64,000 bases of DNA from Thermoflavimicrobium dichotomicum (GCF_900114055.1 NZ_FORR01000004.1:124001-188000), one strand, 5' to 3'. Positions 20,039-29,363 are shown, counted from the first letter of the stretch. The notes: generated by a model not told the origin, from the sequence alone. A program made the numbers and translations.

Positions 20039-20926
20039 TTGGAGAAAGATTTAACAAAGCTAAGCGAAAAAGCAGCTTGGCTAAGTATCGGGGCTTATAT
20101 ACTTTTATCTGCAGGAAAATTGGCTGCAGGATACTTTACCCATTCCAAAGCACTGACAGCGGACGGATTAAACAATAGTACAGACATTTTAGCTTCACTG
20201 GCTGTCTTGGTCGGATTAAAACTTTCCAGAAAACCAGCAGACCAGGATCATCCATATGGACATCGTCGAGCTGAAACGATTGCCTCCCTTATTGCTTCAT
20301 TTATCATGACGGCTGTAGGGATTGAAGTTCTTGTAAAAGCAGGCCAGGCACTTATCAACAAACAAATACACAGGCCAGATTGGAGCGCTGTATGGGTCTC
20401 TCTGGTTTGCGCTATCATTATGTATATCGTATATCGCTATAATCTTTACATTGCTAAAAAAACAAACAGTCAGGCTGTCAAAGCAGCAGCCAAAGACAAT
20501 CTGTCCGATTCGTTAGTCAGTCTTGGTGCTTGCATTGGCATTATCGGTTCACAATTCCAACTTCCCTGGTTAGACCCGGTCACCGCTTTCATTGTTGGAG
20601 GGATTATCTGTAAAACAGCGTGGGAAATTTTTCAAGAATCCACACACACGCTTACAGATGGGATTGATGTCAATCTACTCGCTCAGTTACACCATTCGGT
20701 CGCACAGGTTCAGGGCGTCAAACAGATTCAGCGCATCAAAGGCAGATTGCACGGAAATGAGATCTTGGTGGACGTTGATATTACAGTAGATCCCCATCTA
20801 AATGTCATCGAAAGCCACATGATCACTGAAGTCATCGAAGAAAAACTACGTAACGAGTTTCAAATCGCCCATATCCAGGTACATGTCGAACCTGACCAGA
20901 ACCAACGGATCGCCATAAAAAAATAA
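20039..20926 (+). CDS. Cation diffusion facilitator family transporter
   Basis: Membrane antiporter exporting divalent metals such as Zn, Mn, Fe or Co in exchange for protons. 295 residues with about six transmembrane helices; the metal site A-D-G-L-N-N-S-T-D (TM2) and the H-P-Y-G-H-R-R-A-E motif are present, with a ferredoxin-like C-terminal cytosolic domain (about 205-285). TTG 20039 is preferred because GAAGGGGG lies 6 bases upstream; ATG 20015 has no site. Metal specificity cannot be told. Confidence 0.9.
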   Translation: MEKDLTKLSEKAAWLSIGAYILLSAGKLAAGYFTHSKALTADGLNNSTDILASLAVLVGLKLSRKPADQDHPYGHRRAETIASLIASFIMTAVGIEVLVKAGQALINKQIHRPDWSAVWVSLVCAIIMYIVYRYNLYIAKKTNSQAVKAAAKDNLSDSLVSLGACIGIIGSQFQLPWLDPVTAFIVGGIICKTAWEIFQESTHTLTDGIDVNLLAQLHHSVAQVQGVKQIQRIKGRLHGNEILVDVDITVDPHLNVIESHMITEVIEEKLRNEFQIAHIQVHVEPDQNQRIAIKK

Positions 20927-20927
20927 G

Positions 20928-20949
20928 AGCAGGCGCGTTGTCTGCTCTT
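20928..20949 (+). terminator. Terminator after the CDF transporter gene
   Basis: AGAGCAG ... CTGCTCT hairpin starting just after the stop, with a short TTT after it. Weaker than the neighbouring minus-strand hairpin. Confidence 0.5.
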
Positions 20950-20958
20950 TGGCTTGCA

Positions 20959-20988
20959 AAAAAACAGCGTGGTCGTCCACGCTGTTTA
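20959..20988 (-). terminator. Terminator of rpsU-yqeY
   Basis: A perfect stem AACAGCGTGG/CCACGCTGTT with a 4-base loop and a run of seven T on the minus strand. The yqeY stop codon lies at its foot. Confidence 0.85.
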
Positions 20989-21429
20989 TGCCAAATATTC
21001 CTGAACCAAGCGATTGACAACTTTCCCGTCTGCTCTTCCTTTTACCTTTGGTAAAATCGCTCCCATGACTTTACCCATATCCTTTTTCGAAGAAGCGCCT
21101 ACCTCCAGGATTACTTCCTGCACAATAGCACGAAGCTCTTCTTCGGATAATTGCTCAGGCAAATACTGCGACAGAATGTCAAGCTCTTCCTGTTCTTTTT
21201 GAACGAGATCATCACGTCCTGCTTTTTCGTATTCCGCTAATGAATCCTTCCGCTGTTTGATCTCCTTCATAATTACTTCCAATACTTCTTCATCGTTTAG
21301 AGCTTCACGTTTGTCAATTTCTACCTTTTTGATTGATGCACGAAGCATCCGAAGCGTAGACACCTTTTGCTTCTCTTTATTTTTCATCGCAGTTTTCATG
21401 TCTTGCTCAATTTGCTGTACCAGACTCAC
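20986..21429 (-). CDS. yqeY: GatB/YqeY domain protein
   Basis: Small cytosolic protein related to the tail domain of the GatB amidotransferase subunit; it probably contacts tRNA, but its function is unknown. 147 residues, starting M-S-L-V-Q-Q-I-E-Q-D-M-K-T-A-M-K-N-K-E, with the family segment Y-L-P-E-Q-L-S-E-E-E and a C-terminal K-G-R-A-D-G-K-V-V-N. It follows rpsU by 13 bases, a pairing conserved across Firmicutes. Confidence 0.95.
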   Translation of the reverse strand: MSLVQQIEQDMKTAMKNKEKQKVSTLRMLRASIKKVEIDKREALNDEEVLEVIMKEIKQRKDSLAEYEKAGRDDLVQKEQEELDILSQYLPEQLSEEELRAIVQEVILEVGASSKKDMGKVMGAILPKVKGRADGKVVNRLVQEYLA

Positions 21430-21442
21430 TGGTTACACCTCT

Positions 21443-21616
21443 CTAACGACGCTTTTTGCGAGCTGCTTCTGCTTTCTTTTTACGACGAACACTTGGTTTT
21501 TCATAACGCTCGCGCTTGCGGATTTCAGACAAAATGCCATGTTTTGCACAAGAACGCTTGAAACGGCGCAATGCACTATCCAAGGATTCATTCTTACGAA
21601 CGCGTGTTTCAACCAT
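21443..21616 (-). CDS. rpsU: 30S ribosomal protein S21
   Basis: Small-subunit protein near the anti-Shine-Dalgarno region. 57 residues, the normal size: [20 protein letters not shown], with a very basic C-terminus ([14 protein letters not shown]). ATG 21616 has GGAGGG 6 bases upstream. The possible small gene just before it stops inside this ribosome binding region. Confidence 0.98.
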   Translation of the reverse strand: MVETRVRKNESLDSALRRFKRSCAKHGILSEIRKRERYEKPSVRRKKKAEAARKKRR

Positions 21617-21618
21617 GC

Positions 21619-21828
21619 TTATCCCTCCCTCCACGGGCCAGCTAGCCACTCGAACAGCGGCGCAATAACACACATTGAAGCAAGTAGTGGCCTGATCCCC
21701 AGAGAGAGGCGGTCAGCATCCACAAAATCTTGCAAACCAATGAATTTTGACCGTGATAGAAGTTCTTTTTGTTCCTTTGTCAGGAAACTGGACTTCCCTT
21801 CTCTAGGTTTGACATCACCGTTGTTCAG
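21619..21828 (-). CDS. Possible small protein coupled to rpsU (CTG start)
   Basis: A 69-codon frame that fills the rpsU leader. Its TAA (21621-21619) lies between the rpsU Shine-Dalgarno and ATG, so translation would be coupled. It reads [13 protein letters not shown] near the start, then [19 protein letters not shown] and a hydrophobic end with W-L-A-G-P-W. I do not recognise a family. There is no ATG, GTG or TTG near the start; CTG 21828 has AGAGG 9 bases upstream. AUG 21833 on the same site gives only Met-Pro before a stop, and a -1 slip there would enter this frame. It may be a structured leader instead. Confidence 0.4.
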   Translation of the reverse strand: MNNGDVKPREGKSSFLTKEQKELLSRSKFIGLQDFVDADRLSLGIRPLLASMCVIAPLFEWLAGPWREG

Positions 21829-21848
21829 GGCATATATCCTCTTATTGT

Positions 21849-21877
21849 ATTATATCGAATGAGAATCTTCTAGTCAA
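21849..21877 (-). promoter_or_regulatory. SigA-type promoter of rpsU-yqeY
   Basis: TTGACT (21877-21872), a 17-base spacer, and a perfect TATAAT (21854-21849) on the minus strand. The transcript would start near 21842, leaving a leader of about 225 bases before rpsU. Confidence 0.8.
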
Positions 21878-21879
21878 AA

Positions 21880-22224
21880 TCAACCTGGCGGCCAAGTTAG
21901 TTGACGCCCTCCCAAAAGATGGAAATGAATGTGGAATACCGTTTGCCCACCTTCTTGTCCGATATTGTTCACAACACGAAATCCTCTTTCATCCAAGCCC
22001 AATTGTTTGGCAATCTTTTTGATACCCAGTAAGATTTTCCCTGCCAATACTTTGTCTTCTTCTTCCAGATGCATAAGAGAAGAAATATGTTTTTTCGGAA
22101 TGACAAGCACATGCTCAGGAGCTACTGGATTAATATCACGAAAAGCATACAAGAACTCATCTTCATACACTTTTTGCGACGGAATTTTACCATCAACGAT
22201 TTGACAAAAAATACATTCAGACAC
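21880..22224 (-). CDS. HIT family nucleotide hydrolase (HinT-like)
   Basis: Histidine-triad protein that hydrolyses adenosine phosphoramidates and aminoacyl-AMP. 114 residues, with C-I-F-C-Q-I at the N-terminus and the triad H-I-H-F-H-L-L-G-G near the C-terminus. It starts at GTG 22224 with AGGAGGG 6 bases upstream. Single gene upstream of the rpsU promoter. Confidence 0.95.
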   Translation of the reverse strand: MSECIFCQIVDGKIPSQKVYEDEFLYAFRDINPVAPEHVLVIPKKHISSLMHLEEEDKVLAGKILLGIKKIAKQLGLDERGFRVVNNIGQEGGQTVFHIHFHLLGGRQLTWPPG

Positions 22225-22342
22225 TCAGTTCCCTCCTGTTCTTAAGCCTAATTATATCAAAGATAGGCAATCTGCATAGCGCAAACACAACAGTAGCCCT
22301 GTAACATATAATGTATCATGAATGATAAAGGAGTGAAAATCC

Positions 22343-22693
22343 TTGGCAAAAAACAAATCTTCAGCCAATGAAAGCAAATTACGCAAAATGGTTCGACAAA
22401 TGATCCAAGAAGAACTTAAGCAACTTCATTCTTCACCTTATGAAGCGCCTCCATTTTCATCGTACAATTACAGCCAATTTCCTGATGAAGAGAACTTTTC
22501 GAAAGAACAAGAAGAATGGAGCCAGACACCCCCATGGGCCACGTTTGGAGCACCAGTCCCCGCTAAACAAAGTCGTCACGAGCGCCAGTCGCGAAAGTCT
22601 TCTGAGCAGCAAAACCCTTGGTCAGAGCCATATCACCCAGAATTTGATGAGTTCGATGCTCCTCCTTTTTTCAGGAGGCATGCCAAAAAATAA
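22343..22693 (+). CDS. Hypothetical protein, hydrophilic
   Basis: 116 residues, no family recognised. It begins M-A-K-N-K-S-S-A-N-E-S-K-L-R-K-M-V and has a short basic/amphipathic helix (about 10-28), then a low-complexity middle rich in Pro, Ser, Glu and aromatic residues, ending F-F-R-R-H-A-K-K. TTG 22343 is the start because AAAGGAGTG lies 7 bases upstream. It is followed by its own terminator and sits ahead of the phosphate cotransporter gene. No signal peptide or membrane helix; probably cytosolic and partly disordered, which is compatible with a spore or nucleoid protein but not proof. Confidence 0.65.
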   Translation: MAKNKSSANESKLRKMVRQMIQEELKQLHSSPYEAPPFSSYNYSQFPDEENFSKEQEEWSQTPPWATFGAPVPAKQSRHERQSRKSSEQQNPWSEPYHPEFDEFDAPPFFRRHAKK

Positions 22694-22702
22694 AAGTTCA
22701 TC

Positions 22703-22724
22703 GCGCCCTTTGGGCGCATTTTTT
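22703..22724 (+). terminator. Terminator after the hypothetical protein gene
   Basis: GCGCCC-TTT-GGGCGC followed by ATTTTTT, 10 bases past the stop. Confidence 0.85.
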
Positions 22725-22779
22725 GTCATGCCCGTCCACCTCCAGCCATATAATAGCTGCAAATGGGGAGGCATGATCA

Positions 22780-23748
22780 ATGACTGAAATTCTTTTTCCA
22801 TTTACTATAGGGCTCATTGTCTTTTTATATGGTTTAAATAAAATGAGAACAGGCTTTGAAACCTTGGCTGGAGAAAATCTAAAAGGCATTCTATTGCGAT
22901 TTACCAAAACACCTTTTCGTGGTTTTATCACAGGAACCATTACCACTGCTTTATTGCAAAGCAGTACAGCTGTTACTGTGCTAACGATCGGCTTTGTGCA
23001 TGCAGGTCTGATTTCCTTTACTCACTCCATCGGGATCATCCTTGGGACCAACATCGGTACGACTGTAACAACACAAATCCTGGCATTAAATATTGAAGAT
23101 TTCGCTGTACCATTCATTGTGATCGGCATCATCTTACGTTTGATGACCTGGAAAAACGTTCGGCCACTGGGCTTCATTATTAGTGGCTTTGGATTTCTGT
23201 TTCTGGGAATTGAAATAATTCAATGGTTAATTCAACCACTCAAGGAACGAGGTTGGATCGATTTATTGATAGAGAACAGTGGCAATCCCATTATTTCAGG
23301 TATATTGGTTGGAGCCATTATTACAGCCCTTATTCACAGCAGTAGTGCCACGATCGCCATCACGATGGGCTTTTACGCCTCCAATTTGGTTACCCTTCCT
23401 TTTGCCATTGCTGTCATTTATGGAAGTAACGTAGGTACTTGTGTAACGGGAATGATTGCCGCAATCCAAACAAACATCCATGCCAAACGCGTTGCCATCG
23501 CCCATCTGATTCTCAACATTGCAGGAGTTGTTTTATTTGCTCCCTTGATCCCGGTTTACATTGACTGGATTCCCTATCTGTCCGATTCACCAACGACTCA
23601 AATCGCTCATGTCCAAACGCTATTTAATGTCATTTGTTCCTTATTCGTCCTTCCCATTGGACCACTATTTGCCAAATTCATCATCTGGCTGGTTCCCGAG
23701 CGTAAGACAGTGTGGAAATGGAGTGAATATCCACGAAAGACCTATTAA
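22780..23748 (+). CDS. Na/Pi cotransporter family protein
   Basis: Membrane protein of the NptA/PNaS (SLC34-like) family, probably a sodium-coupled phosphate carrier. 322 residues and about eight hydrophobic helices. The two inverted-repeat Q-S-S-T-A-V-T and H-S-S-S-A-T signatures that mark the family are at about residues 64 and 187. It lacks the PhoU-like C-terminal domain of longer members. The Bacillus homologue (yqeW) sits in the same neighbourhood. Confidence 0.93.
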   Translation: MTEILFPFTIGLIVFLYGLNKMRTGFETLAGENLKGILLRFTKTPFRGFITGTITTALLQSSTAVTVLTIGFVHAGLISFTHSIGIILGTNIGTTVTTQILALNIEDFAVPFIVIGIILRLMTWKNVRPLGFIISGFGFLFLGIEIIQWLIQPLKERGWIDLLIENSGNPIISGILVGAIITALIHSSSATIAITMGFYASNLVTLPFAIAVIYGSNVGTCVTGMIAAIQTNIHAKRVAIAHLILNIAGVVLFAPLIPVYIDWIPYLSDSPTTQIAHVQTLFNVICSLFVLPIGPLFAKFIIWLVPERKTVWKWSEYPRKTY

Positions 23749-23751
23749 GAA

Positions 23752-23776
23752 AAGGAGCCTTAGCATAAGCTCCTCT
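23752..23776. terminator. Terminator between the Na/Pi gene and deoC
   Basis: AGGAGC at 23753-23758 pairs with GCTCCT at 23769-23774, with extra TTA/TAA pairs inside. On the minus strand it is followed by TTTTC. It serves convergent genes. Confidence 0.65.
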
Positions 23777-23806
23777 GATTTTAACCCCTCTTATAGAAAA
23801 TCCGAC

Positions 23807-24475
23807 TTAATAAGTGCTTGTTCCTTTACCACCTGTGACGATCGCTACACCGGAGCTGGTACCGATTCGATTTGCACCGGCTTGAATCATTTTTTCGGCT
23901 GTTTCGAGATCACGAACGCCACCTGAAGCTTTCACTCCTACTTCTTCACCAACTGTTTTCCGCATGAGTTCTACTGCGTGTACTGTTGCTCCACCAGCAA
24001 GGAAGCCTGTAGAAGTTTTTACAAAGTGCGCTCCAGCTTCTTTGGACAACTTGCTTGCCTGGATGATTTCTTCATCGGTTAAAAGACCGGTCTCTAAAAT
24101 GACTTTAACCAGATTTCCTGCCGCAGCTTCAACAACGGCTTGAATATCTTTTTTTACGGTGTCAAAGTCGCCCGATTTGAGTGCACCAATGTTTAGTACC
24201 ATATCAATTTCTGTCGCTCCATCTTGTACCGCCTGCTTTGTTTCATATGCTTTTACTTCTTTTGGCGTTGCCCCTAGCGGGAAGCCTATAACGGTACATA
24301 CTTTGACTGGAGAATCGGCCAATTGTTCAGCAGCTACCCGAACCCAGTATGGATTGACACAAACCGAAGCAAATTGATGGGCTTTGGCTTCTTCGCACAG
24401 TTTGACAATGTCATCTCTGGTTGCTTCCGGTTTCAGCAAGGTATGATCAATCATGGCAGCGATATGTTGAGTCAT
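23807..24475 (-). CDS. deoC: Deoxyribose-phosphate aldolase
   Basis: Cleaves 2-deoxyribose-5-phosphate to glyceraldehyde-3-phosphate and acetaldehyde in nucleoside catabolism. 222 residues, class I aldolase TIM barrel. The Schiff-base lysine is in F-V-K-T-S-T-G-F near 150, the second catalytic lysine in V-K-A-S-G-G-V-R near 180, and D-H-T-L-L-K-P marks the N-terminus. ATG 24475 is preferred because AAAGGA lies 9 bases upstream; ATG 24484 abuts the site with no spacing. Confidence 0.96.
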   Translation of the reverse strand: MTQHIAAMIDHTLLKPEATRDDIVKLCEEAKAHQFASVCVNPYWVRVAAEQLADSPVKVCTVIGFPLGATPKEVKAYETKQAVQDGATEIDMVLNIGALKSGDFDTVKKDIQAVVEAAAGNLVKVILETGLLTDEEIIQASKLSKEAGAHFVKTSTGFLAGGATVHAVELMRKTVGEEVGVKASGGVRDLETAEKMIQAGANRIGTSSGVAIVTGGKGTSTY

Positions 24476-24495
24476 ATGATCCATTCCTTTCCCAT

Positions 24496-24918
24496 TTACT
24501 TTAAGTTTAAAACTCGATAAGCTTTTTCCAGCACTACCTGGTTGTTATGATAACCAGCGCTTTGTTGCAGTTCCCAAGCTTCTTCAGGAGAATACCAAGC
24601 AACCATATCTATTTCCTCTATTTGTGGCGTTTCCTTCCCTTCCAACGCCTCAACCAAAAAGTAGTTCACTTCCTTGTGAATAAGGCCTTTCTTTTCATGC
24701 TCGTAATCATACTGAATCGTAAGAAGTTTCTCTACCACTCTACCCGAAATCCCTGTTTCCTCCTGGATTTCACGTAGAGCCGTTTCTTCGTCTGACTCGC
24801 CTGCTTCTATTTTTCCTTTCGGCAATGAAATATACCCAAAGCGGTCACGTATGAGGAGAATCTCGATTTGTCCATCTCTTTTCCGATAAACAACGCCACC
24901 TGCAGAAATCTCTTTCAC
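24496..24918 (-). CDS. NUDIX hydrolase
   Basis: 140-residue hydrolase of nucleoside diphosphates linked to another group. The Nudix box is complete: [22 protein letters not shown] at about residues 36-57 (the E and R positions all conserved). GTG 24918 is chosen over the longer open frame because AAAAGGGGGG ends 5 bases upstream. Substrate unknown; the overall shape is Ap4A-hydrolase-like. It ends 20 bases before deoC, so the two may be cotranscribed. Confidence 0.9.
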   Translation of the reverse strand: MKEISAGGVVYRKRDGQIEILLIRDRFGYISLPKGKIEAGESDEETALREIQEETGISGRVVEKLLTIQYDYEHEKKGLIHKEVNYFLVEALEGKETPQIEEIDMVAWYSPEEAWELQQSAGYHNNQVVLEKAYRVLNLK

Positions 24919-25053
24919 ATTTTCCCCCCTTTTATTTTCAGTTTGCCAAGAGATTATAACCAATCGCACAAGAAAGGAACAATAATCCGCTTACTCCTAA
25001 AAAAGGATACCAGCTTTATATATCGATGACAATATTTTGCTGGCATTCAAAGC

Positions 25054-25091
25054 AAAAAAAGAACTGCTAACGTACTTGCCGTTAACAGCTC
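25054..25091 (-). terminator. Terminator of the prmA-rsmE-mtaB group
   Basis: GAGCTGTTAACG pairs with CGTTAGCAGTTC around a 7-base loop, followed by seven T on the minus strand, 12 bases past the mtaB stop. Confidence 0.85.
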
Positions 25092-25103
25092 TCATTCACT
25101 CAT

Positions 25104-26453
25104 TTATACTGCTTTTGCCGGGCGTGGTACCTCATCGACCACACGAACGAAAGTACCATGGCAATATTCAGGACCAGCCTCGTCTACTTTCACTCGGCAC
25201 ACTTTCCCCACCATCTCTTCGTTGGCTGGGAAAACCACTTGCAGATAGTTATCGGAATATCCCATATACAAGCCGTTGGATGGGTCTTCTTTATACGGAC
25301 GCTCTGGAATCACTTCGACTACATCACCAACGAATTTCTCGGCATATTTGAGAGACAGGCGATTGGACAGTTCAATCATCCGTTTTACACGTTCGTGCTT
25401 AATCTCTTCAGGCACCTGATCTGGCATACGTGCAGCAGGAGTTCCCGTCCGTTTGGAATATGGGAATACGTGCAACTGATACATATCGAGCTCTTCAATA
25501 AAGCGATAGCCATTCTCAAATTGTTCATCGGTTTCTCCAGGGAAGCCAACAATGACATCCGTGGTAATCGCTACATTTGGCATCGCCTCATGTAATTGAA
25601 GGATTTTTTCCCGATACTCGCTCGTCGTATATTTCCGGCGCATGCGTTTGAGAACCGCATCATCTCCAGCCTGAAGCGGGATATGCAAATGACGGCACAT
25701 TTTCTCAGAAGCATTCAATACTTCGATGACACGTTCATCAATTTGGCTCGCCTCAATGGAGCTGATCCGGATGCGTTTTAACCCTTCAATTTTATCCAAA
25801 TCCCACAAGAGATCAGCTAAACGATAGTTTTCAAAATCCTCACCATATCCACCTGTATGAATTCCAGTCAACACGATTTCTTTATAACCTGCTTCCACCA
25901 ATTGACGCGCTTGTTGCAGTACGCTCTCTGGCTTACGGCTGCGGGATAATCCTTTTGCCCATGGGATGATACAGAAAGTGCAGAAGTTATTGCATCCCTC
26001 TTGAATTTTGAGAAAAGCACGAGTCCGATCAGAAAAAGCCGGAACGTCCAGGTCTTCAAATTCACGCTGTTTCATGATATTCGCCACAGCATGGATCGGC
26101 TGACGTTCACGCCGAAACTTCTCTACATACTCAATCAGCTTATCACGACCTGATGTACCTACTACAATATCTACACCTGGAATAGCAGCAACTTCCGCCG
26201 GTGAAGTTTGCGCATAACACCCTGTTACCGCAATGACTGCATCCGGATTCCGGCGAATCGCACGACGAATCACCTGCCGGCTCTTCTTATCCCCTGTATT
26301 GGTTACCGTACAGGTATTGATCAGATAAACATCCGCCTCATCTTCAAAATCCACACGAACATAGCCCGCTTTTTTAAACAACTGCCACATTGCTTCTGTT
26401 TCATAGGCATTCACCTTACAGCCTAAGGTATGAAAAGCCACCCGATTCATCAT
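25104..26453 (-). CDS. mtaB: tRNA A37 t6A methylthiotransferase MtaB
   Basis: Radical SAM enzyme that converts t6A37 to ms2t6A37 in ANN-decoding tRNAs. 449 residues. The UPF0004 domain has three cluster cysteines (T-L-G-C-K near 11, N-T-C-T-V near 47, G-C-Y-A near 80), the radical SAM C-N-N-F-C-T-F-C is near 153, and a C-terminal TRAM domain follows. Two adjacent ATGs; GGAGGTGA precedes them. The start overlaps the rsmE stop (ATGA), so translation is coupled. Confidence 0.96.
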   Translation of the reverse strand: MMNRVAFHTLGCKVNAYETEAMWQLFKKAGYVRVDFEDEADVYLINTCTVTNTGDKKSRQVIRRAIRRNPDAVIAVTGCYAQTSPAEVAAIPGVDIVVGTSGRDKLIEYVEKFRRERQPIHAVANIMKQREFEDLDVPAFSDRTRAFLKIQEGCNNFCTFCIIPWAKGLSRSRKPESVLQQARQLVEAGYKEIVLTGIHTGGYGEDFENYRLADLLWDLDKIEGLKRIRISSIEASQIDERVIEVLNASEKMCRHLHIPLQAGDDAVLKRMRRKYTTSEYREKILQLHEAMPNVAITTDVIVGFPGETDEQFENGYRFIEELDMYQLHVFPYSKRTGTPAARMPDQVPEEIKHERVKRMIELSNRLSLKYAEKFVGDVVEVIPERPYKEDPSNGLYMGYSDNYLQVVFPANEEMVGKVCRVKVDEAGPEYCHGTFVRVVDEVPRPAKAV

Positions 26454-27190
26454 GCTTCACCTCCTAATTCTCGTTTTGCAAACAGGATACAGGAAAGAGC
26501 TACCAAAGATGCGGTCTCTGTACGAAGAATTCTTGTTCCTAATGTGATTGGCAAAGCACCAGCCGCCTTCGCTTCTTCGATCTCCTGTTCAGAGAATCCA
26601 CCTTCTGGACCAATGATCAGGAGAATTTGCTGGGCTTCACTCATCGTGACATGCGTTAAGGGCTCTCCCCCTTTTTCATAGGCAATGAGAGCCAGTTCCG
26701 CCTTTTCGATCTCTTTGAGTAGCTCTTTCCAATGAATCGGTTGAAAGACTTCTGGAATACAGCCGCGATGAGATTGTTCAGCGGCTTCCTTTACAATGCG
26801 TTTCCAACGTTCAAGCTTTTTCTGCCCTTTTTTATCATCGAGTTTAACAATGGTACGCAAAGAGGTAAAAGGCAGAAATCGTGCCGCCCCAATTTCTGTT
26901 CCTTTTTGCAAAATGGTTTCAAACTTGTCCCCTTTAGGCAACGACTGTGCAATCGTGATCTGACTGACAGGCTCACCTTTGGAAGGGGCCGTTTCGAGTA
27001 CGCGACACTCAATATATTGTGAGTGGATTTCGGTAATTTCCACGAAATAATCAAGACCATGCCCATCACAACAAATGAATCGATCACCGATTCGATTGCG
27101 CATCACGGTTTTGATATGATGCACATCATCACCTGTGATCTGGATCTGATTTCCACTGATTTGTTTGGGTGATACAAAATACCTCTGCAT
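26450..27190 (-). CDS. rsmE: 16S rRNA m3U1498 methyltransferase RsmE
   Basis: SPOUT methyltransferase acting on 16S rRNA of the 30S subunit. 246 residues. An N-terminal PUA-like domain is followed by the knotted SAM domain; the SAM loop reads L-I-I-G-P-E-G-G-F-S near 195 and the C-terminal L-G-x-R-I-L-R-T-E-T-A is conserved. It follows prmA by 18 bases and overlaps mtaB. Confidence 0.96.
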   Translation of the reverse strand: MQRYFVSPKQISGNQIQITGDDVHHIKTVMRNRIGDRFICCDGHGLDYFVEITEIHSQYIECRVLETAPSKGEPVSQITIAQSLPKGDKFETILQKGTEIGAARFLPFTSLRTIVKLDDKKGQKKLERWKRIVKEAAEQSHRGCIPEVFQPIHWKELLKEIEKAELALIAYEKGGEPLTHVTMSEAQQILLIIGPEGGFSEQEIEEAKAAGALPITLGTRILRTETASLVALSCILFAKRELGGEA

Positions 27191-27208
27191 AAGACACTCC
27201 TACCTAGT

Positions 27209-28150
27209 TTACCATTTTTTTGCGACAATCGCCACCCAGTCTTCCTGGTGAATGGTTTCCAAAACCTGAAGGCCTGTATCGTTTAAAGCGGATAGAACAA
27301 GCCCGGATTTCTCTTTAATAATACCTGAACCGACAAAAATACCGCCAGGTACCAGAACACGCGGTAAATCATGGACAAACTTGACAATAATTTCTGCCAG
27401 GATATTGGCTACTACACAATCGGCCGTTTGGGCTACTCCTTTTAACAAATCCCCCTGTCTTACTTCAACCACCGGTTCGACTTGGTTTAACCGGACGTTT
27501 TCCTTACTTTTTTCTACTGCAAGTGGATCCAAATCCAATGCCAACACTTTTTTTGCTCCCAGTTTTGCTGCAGCAATACTCAAGATGCCACTCCCGCATC
27601 CGACATCGATCACACGAGATTCTGGAAACAAGTATTTTTCCAGCATTTTTAAAGACAAGACAGTCGTAGGATGAGTCCCTGTACCAAATGCCATCCCCGG
27701 ATCCAATTCGATAATTCTCTCATCAGGAGAAGCAGCCTGATATGCTTCCCAAACAGGTTTGATTGTTAATCGCGGTGAGATACGTACCGGTTTATAATAC
27801 TTTTTCCATTTATTGGCCCATGATTCTTCATCCACGAGTGACGTTCGGACTATTCCCGGACCAGGATCAAGTCCAAACTGGGAAAGCTGCTCTACTCTTT
27901 GTTTCACCTGAGAAACGATCGATTCAAAATCGATCAAATCAGGAAAATAGGCCTTAACAATCACTCCATATTCCGGATAATCTTCTTTTTTCAGTTCAAT
28001 GATTTCTCCATACTGGTTTTCCCAATGACGGTTCAACACTTCTGGATCTTCAATGGATACACCCTCTGCTCCAACTTCCTGGAGCAAGTTGCTTACTGCT
28101 TCCACTGCTTCCGAACTCGTATGAACGCTTAATTCAAGCCAGTTCATCAT
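27209..28150 (-). CDS. prmA: Ribosomal protein L11 methyltransferase
   Basis: SAM-dependent trimethylation of L11. 313 residues. An N-terminal substrate-binding domain leads to the Rossmann domain with V-I-D-V-G-C-G-S-G-I-L-S near 178 and V-V-A-N-I-L-A near 246. AAAGGGGGT precedes two adjacent ATGs; either could be used. The dnaJ terminator lies between dnaJ and this gene, so it needs readthrough or its own promoter. Confidence 0.96.
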   Translation of the reverse strand: MMNWLELSVHTSSEAVEAVSNLLQEVGAEGVSIEDPEVLNRHWENQYGEIIELKKEDYPEYGVIVKAYFPDLIDFESIVSQVKQRVEQLSQFGLDPGPGIVRTSLVDEESWANKWKKYYKPVRISPRLTIKPVWEAYQAASPDERIIELDPGMAFGTGTHPTTVLSLKMLEKYLFPESRVIDVGCGSGILSIAAAKLGAKKVLALDLDPLAVEKSKENVRLNQVEPVVEVRQGDLLKGVAQTADCVVANILAEIIVKFVHDLPRVLVPGGIFVGSGIIKEKSGLVLSALNDTGLQVLETIHQEDWVAIVAKKW

Positions 28151-28169
28151 CTTTACCCCCTTTTGATAA

Positions 28170-28196
28170 AGAAAAACGGGCAGGGCGCCCGTTCTT
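28170..28196 (-). terminator. Terminator after dnaJ
   Basis: AACGGGC and GCCCGTT around a 5-base loop, then TTTCTTT on the minus strand, about 10 bases past the dnaJ stop. Confidence 0.75.
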
Positions 28197-28205
28197 GTTG
28201 TCTTA

Positions 28206-29339
28206 TTAATCTACTTTAAACGCTCGTTTCATTTTATCAAAAAAGCTATTGTTTTGGTTCTGAACATATTCTCCACACAGCCTTGAGAACTGCCGCAAGG
28301 CTTCTCGCTGTTCTTCATTCAGATTGGTTGGTGTAACCACACGAACCCTTACCCGCAAGTCTCCAACCATTCCTCGCGAGCGCGGAACTCCTTTGCCGCG
28401 TAAGCGGAATTCTGTTCCTGTTTGGGTACCTGTTGGAATCTTCAATTTCGCTTTTCCTTCCAGTGTCGGAACAACCACTTCACCACCGAGAGCCGCTACA
28501 CCAAAGGTAATTGGCAACTCACAAACCAAATCATATCCGTCACGCACAAATACTTCATGCGGCTTTACAAAAACCGTAATAATCAAATCCCCAGGAGGTC
28601 CACCATTAATACCTGGCTCTCCTTCACCACGCACACGCAAACGATCACCATCATAAATGCCTGCAGGGATTTTTACGCTGAGCTTCCGTTTTCTTTTTAC
28701 CTTTCCTAAACCAGTACAGGTCGAACATTTCTCCCGAATCACTTTTCCTTCGCCTTTACAAGATGGACAAGTGCGAGAATGCTGAATTTTACCCCAAGGT
28801 GTATTCTTCACTTCCTCTACTTGTCCTCTTCCCCGGCAAACACTACAGGTCTCGGGACGGCTTCCCTGTTTTGCCCCACTTCCCTTACAGGTCGGACAAG
28901 CTTCCGTTTTCGGAATTTGAAGTTCAACAGATGTACCATAAATGGCATCTTTAAAATCAATTTGAATCCGGTATTCTAAATCCGCACCTTGCCGTGCTGC
29001 AAATGGATTGCGTCGGGTGCCACCGAAAAACATATCAAAGATATCTTCTATACCACTAAAGCCACCGCTAAAACCACCATCAAATCCGCCAGCAAAGCCA
29101 CCTGTACCAAATCCACCCGATGGGTCAGTATGACCGAATTGATCATAGTGAGCTCGTTTTTGCTCATCACTCAAAACTTCATAGGCTTCTTTAATCTCTT
29201 TAAATTTTTCTTCTGCATCTGGTTCCTTATTGACATCCGGATGATATTTGCGTGCAAGCTTGCGATATGCTTTTCGAATTTCGTCAGCAGTGGCATTTCG
29301 ATCAACACCCAGCACTTCATAATAATCGCGTTTGCTCAC
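28206..29339 (-). CDS. dnaJ: Molecular chaperone DnaJ
   Basis: Hsp40 partner of DnaK; presents substrates and stimulates ATP hydrolysis. 377 residues. The J domain (1-70) has H-P-D near 33; a Gly/Phe-rich linker (about 75-110) follows, then four C-x-x-C-x-G-x-G zinc repeats (about 145-205) and the C-terminal substrate domains. Last gene of hrcA-grpE-dnaK-dnaJ, separated from dnaK by a strong hairpin that may lower its expression. Confidence 0.98.
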   Translation of the reverse strand: MSKRDYYEVLGVDRNATADEIRKAYRKLARKYHPDVNKEPDAEEKFKEIKEAYEVLSDEQKRAHYDQFGHTDPSGGFGTGGFAGGFDGGFSGGFSGIEDIFDMFFGGTRRNPFAARQGADLEYRIQIDFKDAIYGTSVELQIPKTEACPTCKGSGAKQGSRPETCSVCRGRGQVEEVKNTPWGKIQHSRTCPSCKGEGKVIREKCSTCTGLGKVKRKRKLSVKIPAGIYDGDRLRVRGEGEPGINGGPPGDLIITVFVKPHEVFVRDGYDLVCELPITFGVAALGGEVVVPTLEGKAKLKIPTGTQTGTEFRLRGKGVPRSRGMVGDLRVRVRVVTPTNLNEEQREALRQFSRLCGEYVQNQNNSFFDKMKRAFKVD

Positions 29340-29363
29340 CAGATCACCTCCTCTTTCTCTTAC

